DNA from: Skeletonema tropicum
Lineage: Eukaryota; Bacillariophyta; Thalassiosirophyceae; Thalassiosirales; Thalassiosiraceae
DNA length: 64,000 bases
Direction of reading: 5' to 3'
Assembly: GCA_037178625.1 (NCBI GenBank)
Contig: CM074137.1
Location: 620,001 to 684,000 of the forward strand
The translations under genes were made by a program, and so were the position numbers. Below are positions 19,901 through 32,842 of this stretch, in pieces. Position 1 is the first letter of the stretch. Each line of letters begins with the position of its first letter. The notes below the pieces were generated by a model. The model was not told the DNA's origin and did not search any database. It saw nothing but the letters and a program-made list of their open reading frames with translations.

Positions 19901-22185
19901 CCATGCTGAAGACGACGACTAGTCAAATTTACAAAGTGTTGAATGGAATAGGCACAAAACTTCGCTTTGCACTGACAGGTTCCCCCATTCAAAACAACCT
20001 TTTCGAGTATTATCGCATGGCTTCCTGGGTCAGGCCTGGCTCACTTGGAACTGAAGCTTTCTTTGAGAAGACTTTCGCCAACCCTATCATGGATGGAATG
20101 GCTGCCGACTGTTCAATTTTTCAGGCGGAATGGCAAGTAAGGCGTACCAAAGAACTTCATGAAATTTTGTCCGACTTTGTCCACCGTCGTGATGCCGCGG
20201 TGTTGCGGAGGGAACTTCCATTCCATCAAACAGCTATCATTCATGTGCGTCAATCCAAGGTGCAGGTGAAGTTATATCAGGACTTCCGCAAGTATCAAAA
20301 ACGAAGTGGCGACCTTGGTTTCTTCAAGCAATATCATGCGTTGCGCCCGGTGTCGAATCATCCTGCATGTTTGATAGGCGATGCTGAAAAGGAATCTTCA
20401 AGCAGCCCTGACTCTCCATCATCTGCGAATGAAGAAAAAGAGAAGCCGAAAGCCGAGGGAGACGATCTGGGAGACCAACCTCAAGTTGCACCTGACAAGC
20501 ATGCATGGATCTGTGACATATGCAACGTTGCAAAGTTCCGCACATTTGATGAGGCCTTGAAACACGAAGAAACTTGCACTGGTGTTGAAGATGCGGCTGC
20601 GAGTACGCAGCTGAAAGGTAGTGTGGCCAAGGAAGCTGACAATACAGATTGGTGGCGACCATTCGCTGAGAAAGCAGTGAAGAATGACCTTGACATCAAT
20701 GCAATTGAAAATGGGGGAAAGATTGTTCTGCTGCTCCAGATCATTGCCCACTGCGACTTGATTGGTGATAAGGTTGTCGTATTCTCTCAGTGTCTCAATA
20801 CTTTGACTTACATCGAAGGAATCATTCAAAGTGATGATTGGGGAGGTTTCAAGCCCCATTTGCCGAATAATATTTGTCAACAGAAACTTGGCGGATGGAA
20901 GAGGAACCACGATTATGTCCGCATCGATGGGTCCGTCGACGCAAAGGAACGCGGGGATCTCATTACATCCTTCAACTCGAGTGACAATCAGCACACACGT
21001 TTGTTCTTGCTTTCAACTAAGGCGGGAGGGCTAGGCGTAAATTTGGTTGCCGCTAATAGGGTCGTGCTATTCGACTCTCACTGGAATCCTGTCGTTGATT
21101 TGCAAGCTGTCTATCGTTGCTATCGTTACGGGCAAACAAAGCCGACTTTCTGTTACAGATTGCTTGGAGAGGGGAGCATGGAGGAGAAAATCTACTCTCG
21201 TGCTGCTACGAAGGCATCGCTGTCAGAACTAGTGATTGATCAAAAGAACCCAGCAAGGTCTTTCACGAAGAAGGAAATGGATCTACTTCAGCATGAGAAC
21301 ACTTGGTTATGTTGCGAATGGTGTGACAAGTGGAGAATGCTCCCTCCGGGCTTGACAGCAGAGCAGGTTGAGCAACAAACATCGATGGACACGTGGTGCT
21401 GCGAAGACAATATCTATGATGAGGATCGTCAATGCTGTGAAGCAAAAGAGCGTGATCAGAAGTGGATGTTAAATTACTGGGAGAAGCGTGCACGCCAGGA
21501 CGCAGGGATCAATTCGCAATCTCAATCCCAAAACGATGCACCTTCAAACGAGGTCTTGCCTCCGAACGCAATCACTGATGAGAAGCGCGCAGAAAAAACT
21601 GAGCGAGATGAAGTTCTTCAAGCCCTTCTTTCAAGGACTGAGGAGAAGCGATCAGCCAGTGCGAAAGGAGCGAACAATTCTTCAAGCAAGAGTTCTATGA
21701 GTTGGATCAGTCAGTACTCGTTTCAAAAGGAAAAAAGTGCAGATGATGAAACGGAACTCAAAGCGGCCAAGCCCGAAGCAACCGCGGCTGCTCCTGCCAA
21801 AACGAAAGCGCCATCCCCGAAGAAAAAAGCTTCATCCCCAAAGAAGAAGGCGTCTTCTTCCAAGAAAAGCACAAAGTCATCTCCCCTGAAGAATGACAAG
21901 TCACCTTCTAAAAAGAGCAGCAAGTCGCCTGCCAAACAGAAGGGAAAATTTGCTCCCAAGAAGATTCACACTTCGCCGTCTAAAAAGAATGGTACCTCGC
22001 CTTCTCGGATTGACAGGTATTTGTCCCCGAAGAAAAATGGTTCCTCGACTAAAGCCAGGGCAGCACGTAACAGGAAGCGTAGATCTTCATTCAAATCTCC
22101 AGAGGGACTCTCTGAAACTGAACCAAAGCAGCCTAACAGCAAGAAACGCAAGGACGATGTGATTGACTTGTGTGATAGTGATTAG
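16904..22185 (+). CDS. SNF2-family chromatin remodeller with ADD-like and CW zinc fingers (ATRX-like), two exons
   Basis: Exons 16904-18461 and 18587-22185 join in phase 1 over a 125-bp GT-AG intron (GTAAGTTC...AAACACAG), giving about 1,718 residues; the two long frames are therefore one gene. Order: acidic, Asn-rich N-terminus; ADD/PHD-like Cys cluster at about 169-330 (C169, C172, C217, C220, C280, C283, C288, C291, C310, C327, C330); acidic linker and coiled coil 395-500; SNF2 ATPase with HNMGLGKS (motif I, K about 814), DEVH at 954-957 and TGSPIQNN; a C2HC-like finger between the lobes (CDIC at 1162-1165); helicase C lobe with STKAGGLGVNL and SHWNP; a CW finger at about 1425-1475 (CCEWCDKWRMLPP...W.C); and a Lys/Ser/Pro-rich tail with SPKKK repeats ending in VIDLCDSD, a SUMO-interaction-like motif. 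By family it moves or evicts nucleosomes in an ATP-dependent way; ADD and CW fingers usually read histone H3 tails. Substrate is inferred. Confidence 0.88.
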
Positions 22186-23266
22186 TTGGCTCTTTATCGT
22201 ACATTGATATGCATTTGACTTCTCTTTATTGAATTAAGTGAGGCAATGATGGCATAAACAAATCGTAATTATTATTCATGAGTACAACAAACTTCTTTTA
22301 TTACTTGATTGAATGACGTTTCAATCAGCTTATCCACTACAACTTTCCCACACAAGCATTCTCGCACCTCTAGGTACTTAGCCTATAGCTCTTTCACGAA
22401 TCGATGCCGACTCATGTGACGCCATGGCAAAAACAGACCGGACCAACTCGGCTTGCTGGCCCGCTACTTTTAGCCCATCCGAGATTAGTGTGGAATGAGA
22501 ACGCATGCAGCTCTTCCTTGCTTGCTTGTTGGGATGAGAACGCTCCGAAGCGGGTCTAACGTGTTGTTGGAAGCGAATACAAACCTGAAGCGTCATAAAT
22601 CTGAAAGGGTATGGTTTTATCCCTTTCCGTTTTGAGCTACGTTGGCCTTACCTTGCTTGCTTTTTGGAATGAGAACGAATTTACAAGCGGCTCTAACTTG
22701 CTTGCTAAAAACGTTGCGAATGCAAACCTGAAGGACAAAAAATCTAAAGGAAATGGTTTATCCCTTTGAGATTTTCATTACGGTGCCTATTTACTTATGA
22801 TGATGATGCTTTGATGTTCTTAAGTATGATGTGGATTTTATCTTGCTAAAACGAAAAATCTTCACACTACTTCTTATGTATGAGGGAGGAACGAAAGTAC
22901 ATCGACAGAGGAAGCACGAACGACATCGACAGGGAAGCAAGATCAACATCGACAAAAGTCACAACGCGATGCACAAGTCTATCTGGTATTCAAAATGAGG
23001 TTAATTAAATCAAGCGTGATCAATCCGCGACCCGTAATGGAATTATCATTCACCAACGCAACTATCAGCGTGACTCGTTTTGACACCGCGACCATTGGCC
23101 CGCTGTCACATCATCGCGTCGTCGACTTTTCATTTTTTATCAACATTCAACATCCAACATCATTCACGCAAAAGCAACGTCCAACGTGTGGCTAAGATCG
23201 ACTTCGACATATAAATAGTAGCACATCGAGCAGTGCAGTAAATAAACAGAAAAATACCTCAGCGAC
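22186..23266. other. Intergenic region between SNF2 and the first ATPase gene
   Basis: Holds the inverted copy of the dispersed repeat (22436-22790). 22890-23060 contains repeated ACATCGACAG-like words and a segment (TCTATCTGGTATTCAAA...AAGCGTGAT) that recurs upstream of the second ATPase paralogue at about 28995-29045, a likely shared promoter region. No gene seen. Confidence 0.5.
22436..22790 (-). repeat. Dispersed repeat, inverted copy 3
   Basis: Reverse-complement relative of 10428-10745: the same hairpin words (CTGAAAGGGTATGGTTTTATCCC), AAGCGGCTCTAACTTGCTTGC and the GACC/GGTC hairpin at its far end. Confidence 0.7.
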
Positions 23267-26200
23267 ATGTCAGGAAAAGAAAGAAGAAGAAGTGAACAGC
23301 GCGTGCCACTCTCGAAGTGGATCCGCTCGTTCCAAAAATCGGATCATTCATCTTCATCTGTGACCTTCTCCGATTCATTCTTGATAGCGGCGCTGCGGCT
23401 ATCTTGTTCCCTTGCAGACGAAATTTGCAAACTATTAGAAACCGGTCGACCGCCTCACCCAGGCGTTAATTGGATGGATAGCATTGTAGTTTACTCACAG
23501 CCAAATAATAATGATCTGAAGGGCGGCGGTATTGAAGATAACATCGAAGACATTCGTTTCGAAATATTACCGACCTTGTTCGACAAGGCGGATATCAGTG
23601 ATGATGTGAGACAGGTTAATGAACTCTTGTATTCTCTGGGAATAGTGTTCTATCAAATATTTTCGAGGGGGGAGCGGCCTGCTGAGCTTGAGCAGAAACA
23701 AAATGGAGAGACACCTGCTAACAGTGTGCTTGGAAATGTGACCGAAGAATTGTCGGAAGGCTTCGATCCTTTCCATAATGGTGGCGGAGCAGCTGACGTG
23801 AACGAGGTTCATAACCTTTTGAATGATTACAACTTGTCCGATGATGATAGCACATCATATAATGACATGGCTTTCCAAGGAGGCGATGGTCCCAGCGCCA
23901 GGAAAAAGCGAGCTCAAAATGAAAATTACCACTCGTGCTCAGTTTCGGTAGAGCCATTGAAACAAAAAGGAGTCCCGATGTCTGTTTGTGATTTGATTGC
24001 CAACATGCTGGATAGCGTCAATGGGACTCTTCCCACAGATGAAACGTACCATGACATGTCTGATGTGAGAGATGATCTGCAGCTCATGCTAGATAAACCC
24101 TCAAAATATCTCTACGATCAAGATGTAGGAATGTTATCATCGACCGGACTGCAGGTTGGGGACACTATGTATGGGAGAAATGCCGAATTATCCACCATCA
24201 AGGAAGCGTACCGACGAGCAGTGTCAGGTGGTAACAACGAGTTGGTAACGATTTACGGGAAGTCAGGAACGGGCAAATCAACATTGGCGCTTGAATTTGG
24301 GGATTTCGTGTCATCAGACGGGGGCATCTTTCTATTTGGAAAGTTCGACCAACGTCAGCAGGGCAAACCCTTCAGTGCATTGGCATCAGCGTTCAACCAA
24401 TATTGCGGCATTTTGTTGCGAAGTGGTGAACTTGCTTCATCGAGGCAAAGATTGGCTCATCAGATCAATCATGTATTGGGAAGCGAGTCACATCATTTGG
24501 TCAAGCTCATACCCAACTTGGGAAGCGTTTTGGGTCTGGAATTGAATTGTACCATTGACGATGAAGGATGCATCAACGCTCAGAAGAGGCTTCAATACCT
24601 GCTGTGTCGGTTTGTGGAAGTGATATCTAGTACATTTGCTGCCACCGTGATATTATGTCTAGATGACTTGCAGTGGGCAGATTCCGCATCCATTGCAGCT
24701 GTGAACCAACTCTTACTTACCGGTGGCCCCGCCTCTCAAAATGCACGTCTTTTTCTCTTAGGGTGCTATCGTGAAGGAGAGAATGGCAGCTGTAATTCAC
24801 TTTGGAAGTCGTTGTGCAATATCGATCATGTCAACGCCAAGTCCACTGACATCAAATTGGATTGCATGGATGAAGAGACCTTGACCACGATGGTTTCGGA
24901 GGTATTATGTCTAGCGCCGCGTCTCACTCAGTCTTTGTCGAGTATAATATACCACAAGACAAAGGGGAATCCGCTCTTTGTCTCTCGGCTGATGATGTCG
25001 CTGAGCAAGGAAGGTCTGCTGCGTCCAAGCTTGAGTCGGCGACGGTGGGAGTGGGACACAGAGAAGATTCAATGCCAGAAGTTACCTGACGATGTAGCCG
25101 TGTTCTTCACCAGTTCGATCGAAGCGTTATCTGAAGATGTGAAAGCGAGTATATGCGTTGTCTCATGTTTTGGGTCGTCAGCTGCGACTGCATTCATCAA
25201 AATATTGGAGAGGCTTCTCCATAAGGATCTACTCGCAAACATTGATACAGCTGTGAAAGAAGGGTTGTTGGACAAGAAAGATGGTCGATACCATTTCAGC
25301 CATGACCGTATCCAAGAAGCTGCATATAACATGATGACACACCACTATCAGCGCCTCTTTCACTTCAGGTATGGTATGGCTCTGGCGCCTCTGGCGGCTG
25401 AAGAGGGAGACGACAGTCTTCTGTTAACAGCTGTGAATCAACTCAATTTAGCAGGCCCCGAAGGCGTTCAAGAAGCAAGCCAGAATGTCATTGTTGCTGA
25501 TCTCAATTTGCAGGCCGGGAAGAAAGCTATGGAGATGTCAGATTTTGTAGTAGCATACTCGTATTTTGATAATGGGATAACGTTTCTGAGAAAGAAACAC
25601 TGGGAGGAGCACTACACATTGAGTTTAGAGTTATTTGACTTGGCAGCGAAGTGTGCTCTCACTAATGGGGACGTTGTCAGCTTGACATTCCTCTATGAGC
25701 AAGTGAACACATATGGACGGTCGTACGAAGATAAGCTGAACGTCACGTACTTCATCACATGTGCATTAGCCTCTTCATCGAGACTACCGCAGTCAATTGA
25801 TAAAGGGCTTGATATTTTGGCGACTCTAGGCATTGACCTTCGAGGTAATGAATTGAGCATGGATGCTTGCGTGCAGGAGACGAAAGAGCTACTGTCAGGT
25901 TACACTGATGATGAAATATTGAACACTAGACGAATGATCGATCCAACTATGATCATGGCAATGAAGTTCTTAGGTCTATTACACGTGGGGTTGGGTCAAA
26001 TTATGCCTGAATCAGCTCCGCGTGTGATGCAACAAATTGTCCAACTTTCACTATTACACGGCATGAGCCCAATTTCTCCACTAGGGTTTGTGCATCTTGG
26101 CTCGTACGTAGCCAAGCTTGGAGATATCAGCGAGGGTTATCACTTCGTAAAGCTTGCACATTCTTTACTAGACAAAGTGGGATCCAGGGAAAGTGCAGGC

Positions 26201-27211
26201 GAGGTCATTTGCATCGGTACACATGTCAGAGCATACGTTGAGCCGTTCCAGGCCACGTTGGAATATCACAATGAGGGCTATGTAGCCGCGATGGCATCTG
26301 GTGATATCATCCAAGCCGCTATCAACATTTTGATTGGTGGTAGCATGTTTCTATTCGCAGGTGTGAACTTGCAAACCGCACTTGAAAAAGTTTCTGAATC
26401 ATCTAACTTCATGTATGAAAGAAAGATGTCGATATATTTTATTCAATCGCAATACCCTCATCAAATCATGCTTAAGCTGATTGGTAAAGACGAAAAGCCG
26501 AAGTATGATTCTGCCGTGGAAGAGAATATTCGTGCAACAAACAATAGCGTCATGATGACTTACTACTTTCAAAAAGCATACATCAGCTTTATCTTTCGAT
26601 CATACGATGATACCAAACAATACACAGAGAAGTGCCTAGATTTCATTGGCAATACTTGGGCGAATTTGTTAGTCCAGCATGCATTTCATGCTTTTTTCAT
26701 GGGTCTCAATGCCTTCTGGTTGGCTAGAACATCGAGAGAGGGGCAACAATGGCAGCAAAGGGGATACAGATGCAAATTAGCATTGCAGAAATGGGCTTCA
26801 TCGAACAAGTGGACATTTGAGAATAAATGGTATCTGTTGGAGGCAGAGGAATCATACTGCAACAATGATTTTGATGGGGCAAAAGTATTTTACGAAAAAG
26901 CCATATCATCGGCGAGAGATCACAAGGTAAGATGAGATTGGAGTGAATTGACTTGACTGTTGTTCGTCTGATTGCAACATTCTTTACTGACGGCAGCTCT
27001 GTTTTGGTTCCAGTTTGTGCATGAAGAAGCTGTGGCTTACGAGTTGGCAGCGTACTTTTATTTGGATCTCAGAGATACCGGAAAAGCGAGGGAGTACTTT
27101 TTGCTGGCCCATGAGAAGTATCACGAGTGGGGAGCATTTGGGAAATGCGATAGTCTTTCCAAGTTTATTGAAATTACTTTTGATGCGTTGCCAGCTGGTG
27201 TTAGCCCTTGA
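23267..27211 (+). CDS. Pseudokinase-AAA (STAND-type) ATPase with helical tail, paralogue 1
   Basis: Exons 23267-26926 and 27014-27211, phase 0, 87-bp GT-AG intron; 1,285 residues. Residues about 35-290 look like the C-lobe of a protein kinase without the catalytic HRD or DFG motifs (YSLGIVFYQIFSRGERP near 122; SVCDLIANMLDS), so a pseudokinase remnant. An AAA_16-type ATPase follows: YGRNAE near 301, Walker A GKSGTGKST at 331-339, Walker B VILCLDDLQWAD at 461-472, then HDRIQEAAYNMM and a long helical region with FVHLGSYVAKLGD and, in exon 2, FVHEEAVAYELAAYFY. This order matches the kinase-AAA part of bacterial multidomain kinase/histidine-kinase proteins; their GAF and histidine-kinase ends are missing. 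It is probably a signalling switch; the trigger is unknown. First of three tandem paralogues. Confidence 0.8.
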
Positions 27212-27608
27212 CAAAGCTCGATAGTAGAAAAGATGCCTTTCAACATGAAGGTCGAAAATTGGAAGCGTCCGCCACAACAGTAAACTATGCCGAGACACAA
27301 TCGGTGGCGGCGTCGTGTATAGTGGTTATTGCTGTGTCTGAGGAATCAATATGCTGTGGAAATTATCTTACATTGATTGAGATGCGAATACTTACTCATT
27401 CCAACAAAAATGAATGACGATGCATAATATTACTATGTACCAACTGCTATTCCAGATGGCTGGATACTTCCCACTTCTAGTTGACTACGAGAACGTCCGC
27501 GGTGGGATGACCTTGCTCCTACTTTTCGAGGACACCAGGCTGCCATTGATGCGACGAAAGCCCCAGAAGGAGGCGGCTGAAGTTCTACATGTTGATGGGG
27601 CTGTTTTA

Positions 27609-27639
<31 letters not shown>

Positions 27640-27845
27640 TTCTAGAGTAGGTTGACTAATATTTTAGCACAGAGATACGTGCAAACATTAGTGAAGGTAT
27701 TTTAAATCGGGCTAAGGAGAAAATCAACAAGTGCCTTCTTCTTACGTGGATTACCATCTTCAATCCGTTCACCCTGAGATAATTTGCGAAGTAATCATTG
27801 ATTGTTTCCGACGTGCCGCAAGCAAGATTATCCTTTGCTGTCATG
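27212..27845. other. 3' flank of ATPase paralogue 1
   Basis: Bases 27212-27510 are closely repeated at 39148-39450 behind paralogue 2, so the duplication included the 3' flank. A (TG)n microsatellite lies at 27613-27640. No gene seen. Confidence 0.6.
27613..27640. repeat. (TG)n microsatellite
   Basis: About 13 uninterrupted TG units. Confidence 0.95.
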
Positions 27846-28640
27846 TTACATAAATCTGAGTAGTTTGAAAACTGGCGAGAGACCACGAGGCTGCGGAGTG
27901 CCAGTTGATGCTGCGCTGTGTTTGTTGCGGACGATCCTTTCAGCTTCGTCTAGCGCCTCTCGTGCATCATTGAGCATTGTCTGGAGTTGCCCAATAAACA
28001 CGCGTTGAGGTATTTGGGGGCGGGATCTATCTTCTTCCATCCCAGCTTCTCACGGATTGAGCGGATGAATGGGAGAAGGACTCTTTCAACCATTGAATTG
28101 TCTGACTCACATCTTTTTGCCAAGTTTTCCCTTTGCAAGATTCTGAGGACGATGGCCCTCCGTCCACAAAGTGAATCGAGAGGCACGTGAGCGCGTATGC
28201 TTTCGCAGCCTTTCAGTTCTTGCTGAGAGTAGTTCTTTCGTGTGATACCCAAATCAGGATTGGTCACGCAACTGCAACCATAGCAGCTTTGCTGTCATGT
28301 TGTTTACAGGGCAATCAACACTTTGAGGTTCAAGTCCATCCTTCTCAGCTCGATCTTGATTCTTTTTGGCTTCTGCATTAGCATCTTTTATCCCTTTAGC
28401 TGGATGCAACAGGATTCTTCAAAAAGTGCAGCATCCATCAAAGTGCTGCTCTTGCCAACTCTTGCTTGATCTTTCGACGACTGCTTTGCTGCATCTGCAT
28501 CTGCATCGTCTTCAATCGACATAATGCTGCCAACCGGAGAGTGTGCATGATTGGTCTTACTTCCATGTTCAGTGAGGTCGCGATTGTTGCATGGTACCCA
28601 ACAGGGCCAGCTTATCATGCAGCAACTGCGCCCTGTCTCC
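27846..28640 (-). pseudogene. Possible decayed minus-strand gene, unrecognised
   Basis: Successive minus-strand frames with protein-like, charged composition: DDADADAAKQSSKDQARVGK (about 28480-28540), KDANAEAKKNQDRAEKDG (about 28330-28390), RENLAKRCESDNSMVERV (about 28090-28140) and LQTMLNDAREALDEAERIV (about 27920-27980). They sit in different frames with stops between them. No domain recognised. This may be a coiled-coil gene broken by indels or a chance series. Confidence 0.3.
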
Positions 28641-29235
28641 AACCATGCAACTTTGAAAAGTACAAGTATGCAGTATTACTAGTAAATAACGGACGACAGA
28701 CAGGACCATGACAGCCTTCCGAGTAATGCAGCAACTGCGACCATGCAACTCATCAGAAACCATGCAACAATCGCGACCTCACTGTTCTCAAAAAAATTTC
28801 CAGCAAGTGAGACCGAATTAGGACGCTGAAGTCGTAACGGCACTCCTTGCATGTGTTTTCGTTAAAAATGCCAAGTGTCACATCTAATTTGCCCCCGAGA
28901 CAGCAACGTTTATGTAACAGAAATTTTAAAGTACGTCTGGTGGGCCCTCAAGAGGCGACGTTATGACATCGATCAACATCCCGAAAGTACACCAATCTAT
29001 CTGGTATTCAAACTACAATTAGTAAGACAAGCGTGATAGAGCGATCCGCGACTCGAAGCTTCTATTCCTACCTTCTTCCAGCGTGACTCGTTTCGCTGTC
29101 ATAGTCACATTCGTTCACGCTACAAAACACAAAACTCTACAACTTCCAACTTCTTCCAACTTCCAACGCTTGCTTGTTGTTTGGCTCTTTGCCAACATTA
29201 TCATCTCTACTAGATGATAAAGGGTCTCGTTCAAC
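28641..29235. other. Intergenic region upstream of ATPase paralogue 2
   Basis: 28914-28965 (TATGTAACAGAAATTTTAAA...GGTGGGCCCTCAAG) recurs at 47352-47399. 28995-29045 resembles the upstream region of paralogue 1. CATGCAAC/GTTGCATG words are repeated between 28580 and 28770. No gene seen. Confidence 0.5.
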
Positions 29236-32200
29236 ATGAAAATAAGCATGCAGTGCAGTAGTGCGATGCAGTGCGGCAAATCAACAAGTAAATACCTCAA
29301 CGATACGTCAGAAGAAGCAAGAAGCAGCGTACCACTCTCGAAGTGGATCCTCTCGTTCCAAAAATTGGATTCATTGTTAATACCGGCGCTGCGGCTCTCT
29401 TGTTCCCTTGCAGACGAAATTTGCAAACTATTAGAAACCGGTCGACCGCCTATGCCAGGTGTTGATTGGATAGATAGCATTGTAGTTTACTCACAGCCAA
29501 ATAATAATGATCTGAAGGGCGGCGGTATTGAAGGTAGATTTCTCACAGATGATTATAATGATAACATTCATATCGAAATATTACCGACCTTGTTCGACAA
29601 GGCGGATATCAGTGATGATGTGAGACAGGTTAATGAACTCTTGTATTCTCTGGGAATAGTGTTCTATCAAATATTTTCGAGGGGGGAGCGGCCTGCTGAG
29701 CTTGAGCAGAAACAAAATGGAGAGACACCTGCTAACAGTGTGCTTGGAAATGTGACCGAAGAATTGTCGGAAGGCTTCGATCCCTTCCATAGTGGTGGCG
29801 GAGCAGCTGACGTGAACGAGGTTCATAATCTTTTGAATGATTACAACTTGTCCGATGATGATAGCACATCATATAATGACATGGCTTTCCAAGGAGGCGA
29901 TGGTCCCACCGCCAGGAAAAAGCGAGCTCAAAATGAAAATTACCACTCGTGCTCAGTTTCGGTAGAGCCATTGAAACAAAAAGGAGTCCCGATGTCTGTT
30001 TGTGATTTGATTGCCAACATGCTGGATAGCGTCAATGGGACTCTTCCCACAGATGAGACGTACAATGACATGTCTGATGTGAGAGATGATCTGCAGCTCA
30101 TGCTAGATAAACCCTCAAAATATCTCTACGATCAAGATGTAGGAATGTTATCATCGACCGGACTGCAGGTTGGGGACACTATGTATGGGAGAAATGCCGA
30201 ATTATCCACCATCAAGGAAGCGTACCGACGAGCAGTGTCAGGTGGTAACAACGAGTTGGTAACGATTTACGGGAAATCAGGAACGGGCAAATCAACATTG
30301 GCGCTTGAATTTGGGGATTTCGTGTCATCAGACGGGGGCATCTTTCTATTTGGAAAGTTTGACCAACGTCAGCAGGGCAAACCCTTCAGTGCATTGGCAT
30401 CAGCGTTCAACCAATATTGTGGCATTTTGTTGCGAAGTGGTGAACTTGCTTCATCGAGGCAAAGATTGGCTCATCAGATCAATCATGTATTGGGAAGCGA
30501 GGCACATCATTTGGCCAAGCTCATACCCAACTTGGGAAGCGTTTTGGGTCTGGGATTGAATTGTACCATTGACGATGAAGGATGTATCAACGCTCAGAAG
30601 AGGCTTCAATACCTGCTGTGTCGGTTTGTGGAAGTGATATCTAGTACATTTGCTGCCACCGTGATATTATGTCTAGATGACTTGCAGTGGGCAGATTCCG
30701 CATCCATTGCAGCTGTGAACCAACTCTTACTTACCGGTGGCCCCGCCTCTCAAAATGCACGTCTTTTTCTCTTAGGATGCTATCGTGAAGGAGAGAATGG
30801 CAGCTGTAATTCACTTTGGAAGTCGTTATGCAATATCGATCATGTCAACGCCAAGTCCACTGACATCAAATTGGATTGCATGGATGAAGAGACTTTGACC
30901 ACGATGGTTTCGGAGGTATTGTGTCTATCGCCGCGTCTCACTCAGTCTTTGTCGAGTATAATATACCACAAGACAAAGGGGAATCCGCTCTTTGTCTCTC
31001 GGCTGATGATGTCGCTGAGCAAGGAAGGTCTGCTGCGTCCAAGCTTGAGTCGGCGACGGTGGGAGTGGGACACAGAGAAGATTCAATGCCAGAAGTTACC
31101 TGACGATGTAGCCGTGTTCTTCACCAGTTCGATCGAAGCGTTATCTGAAGATGTGAAAGCGAGTATATGCGTTGTCTCATGTTTTGGGTCGTCAGCTGCG
31201 ACTGCATTCATCAAAATATTGGAGAGGCTACTCCAGAAGGATCTACTCGCAAACATTGATACAGCTGTGAAAGAAGGGTTGTTGGACAAGAAAGATGGTC
31301 GATACCATTTCAGCCATGACCGTATCCAAGAAGCTGCATATAACATGATGACACACCACTATCGGCGCCTCTTTCACTTCAGGTATGGTATGGCTCTGGC
31401 GCCTCTGGCGGCTGAAGAGGGAGACGACAGTCTTTTGTTAACAGCTGTGAATCAACTCAATTTAGCAGGCCCCGAAGGCGTTCAAGAAGCAAGCCAGAAT
31501 GTCATTGTTGCTGATCTCAATTTACAGGCCGGGAAGAAAGCTATGGAGATGTCAGATTTTGTAGTAGCATACTCGTATTTTGATAATGGGATAACGTTTC
31601 TGAGAAAGAAACACTGGGAGGAGCACTACACATTGAGTTTAGAGTTATTTGACTTGGCAGCGAAGTGTGCTCTCACTAATGGGGACGTTGTCAGCTTGAC
31701 ATTCCTCTATGAGCAAGTGAAAGCATATGGACGGTCGTACGAAGATAAGCTGAACGTCACGTACTTCATCACATGTTCATTAGCCTCTTCATCCAGACTA
31801 CCGCAGTCAATTGATAGAGGGCTTGATATTTTGGCGACTCTAGGCATTGACCTTCGAGGTAATGAATTGAGCATGGATGCTTGCGTGCAGGAGACGAAAG
31901 AGCTACTGTCAGGTTACACCGATGATGAAATATTGAACACTAGACGAATGATCGATCCAACTATGATCATGGCAATGAAGTTCTTAGGTCAATTACATGT
32001 TGGGATGTCACAAATTATGCCTGAATCAGCTCCGCGTGTGATGCAACAAATTGTCCAACTTTCACTATTACACGGCATGAGCCCAATTTCTCCACTAGGG
32101 TTTGTGTATCTTGGCTCGTACGTAGCCAAGCTTGGAGATATCAGCGGAGGCTATCACTTCGTAAAGCTTGCACATTCTTTACTAGACAAAGTGGGATCCA

Positions 32201-32535
32201 GGGAAAGTGCAGGCGAGGTCATTTACATCGGTACACATGTCAGAGCATACGTTGAGCCGTTCCAGGCCACGTTGGAATATCACAATGAGGGCTATGTAGC
32301 CGCGATGGCATCTGGTGATATCATCCAAGCCGCTATCAACATTTTGATCGGGGTTAGCATGTTTTTCTTTGCTGGTGTGAACTTGCAAATCGCACTTGAA
32401 AAAGTTTCTCAGTCATCTAACTTCATGCATGAAAGAAAGATACCAATATTTTTCATACAAACGCAATATCCCTACCAAATTATGCTTAAGTTGATTGGTA
32501 AAGATGAAAAGCCGAAGTATGATTCTGCCGTGGAA

Positions 32536-32786
32536 TGTCACACCTACGTAGTGTCGGACATCAATCAAATTCATATTTATGTTATCTGGTTTCTCGTTTC
32601 TCAATATGTTTCGGAATGCTTTATCTGGTTTCTCGTTTCTCAATATGTTTCGGAATCCCCCATCGCCAATGAAAGCAACCGAATCCAAAAACGTTGATCG
32701 TTTCCTTTATATTTTAAGTCATAATAATTCTATTCGTTACATCTATTGATCAATAATAAGCTCAATTGTTAGCTAGATTGGACACA
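32536..32786 (+). repeat. 5' LTR
   Basis: Starts TGTCACACC and ends GGACACA. Contains two tandem copies of a roughly 37-bp segment (TTATCTGGTTTCTCGTTTCT...). It should hold the promoter and polyadenylation signals. Confidence 0.9.
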
Positions 32787-32842
32787 GTATTAAGTATTAA
32801 TACTCCCATATAAACCAACCAAGAAGAAAAACTACGTACAAA

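Noticed and set aside
18601..22185. SNF2 helicase as a separate gene starting at ATG 18601
   Set aside because: The upstream frame ends in a clean phase-1 donor (GTAAGT at 18462) and the acceptor at 18586 joins it in frame; one two-exon gene explains both frames.
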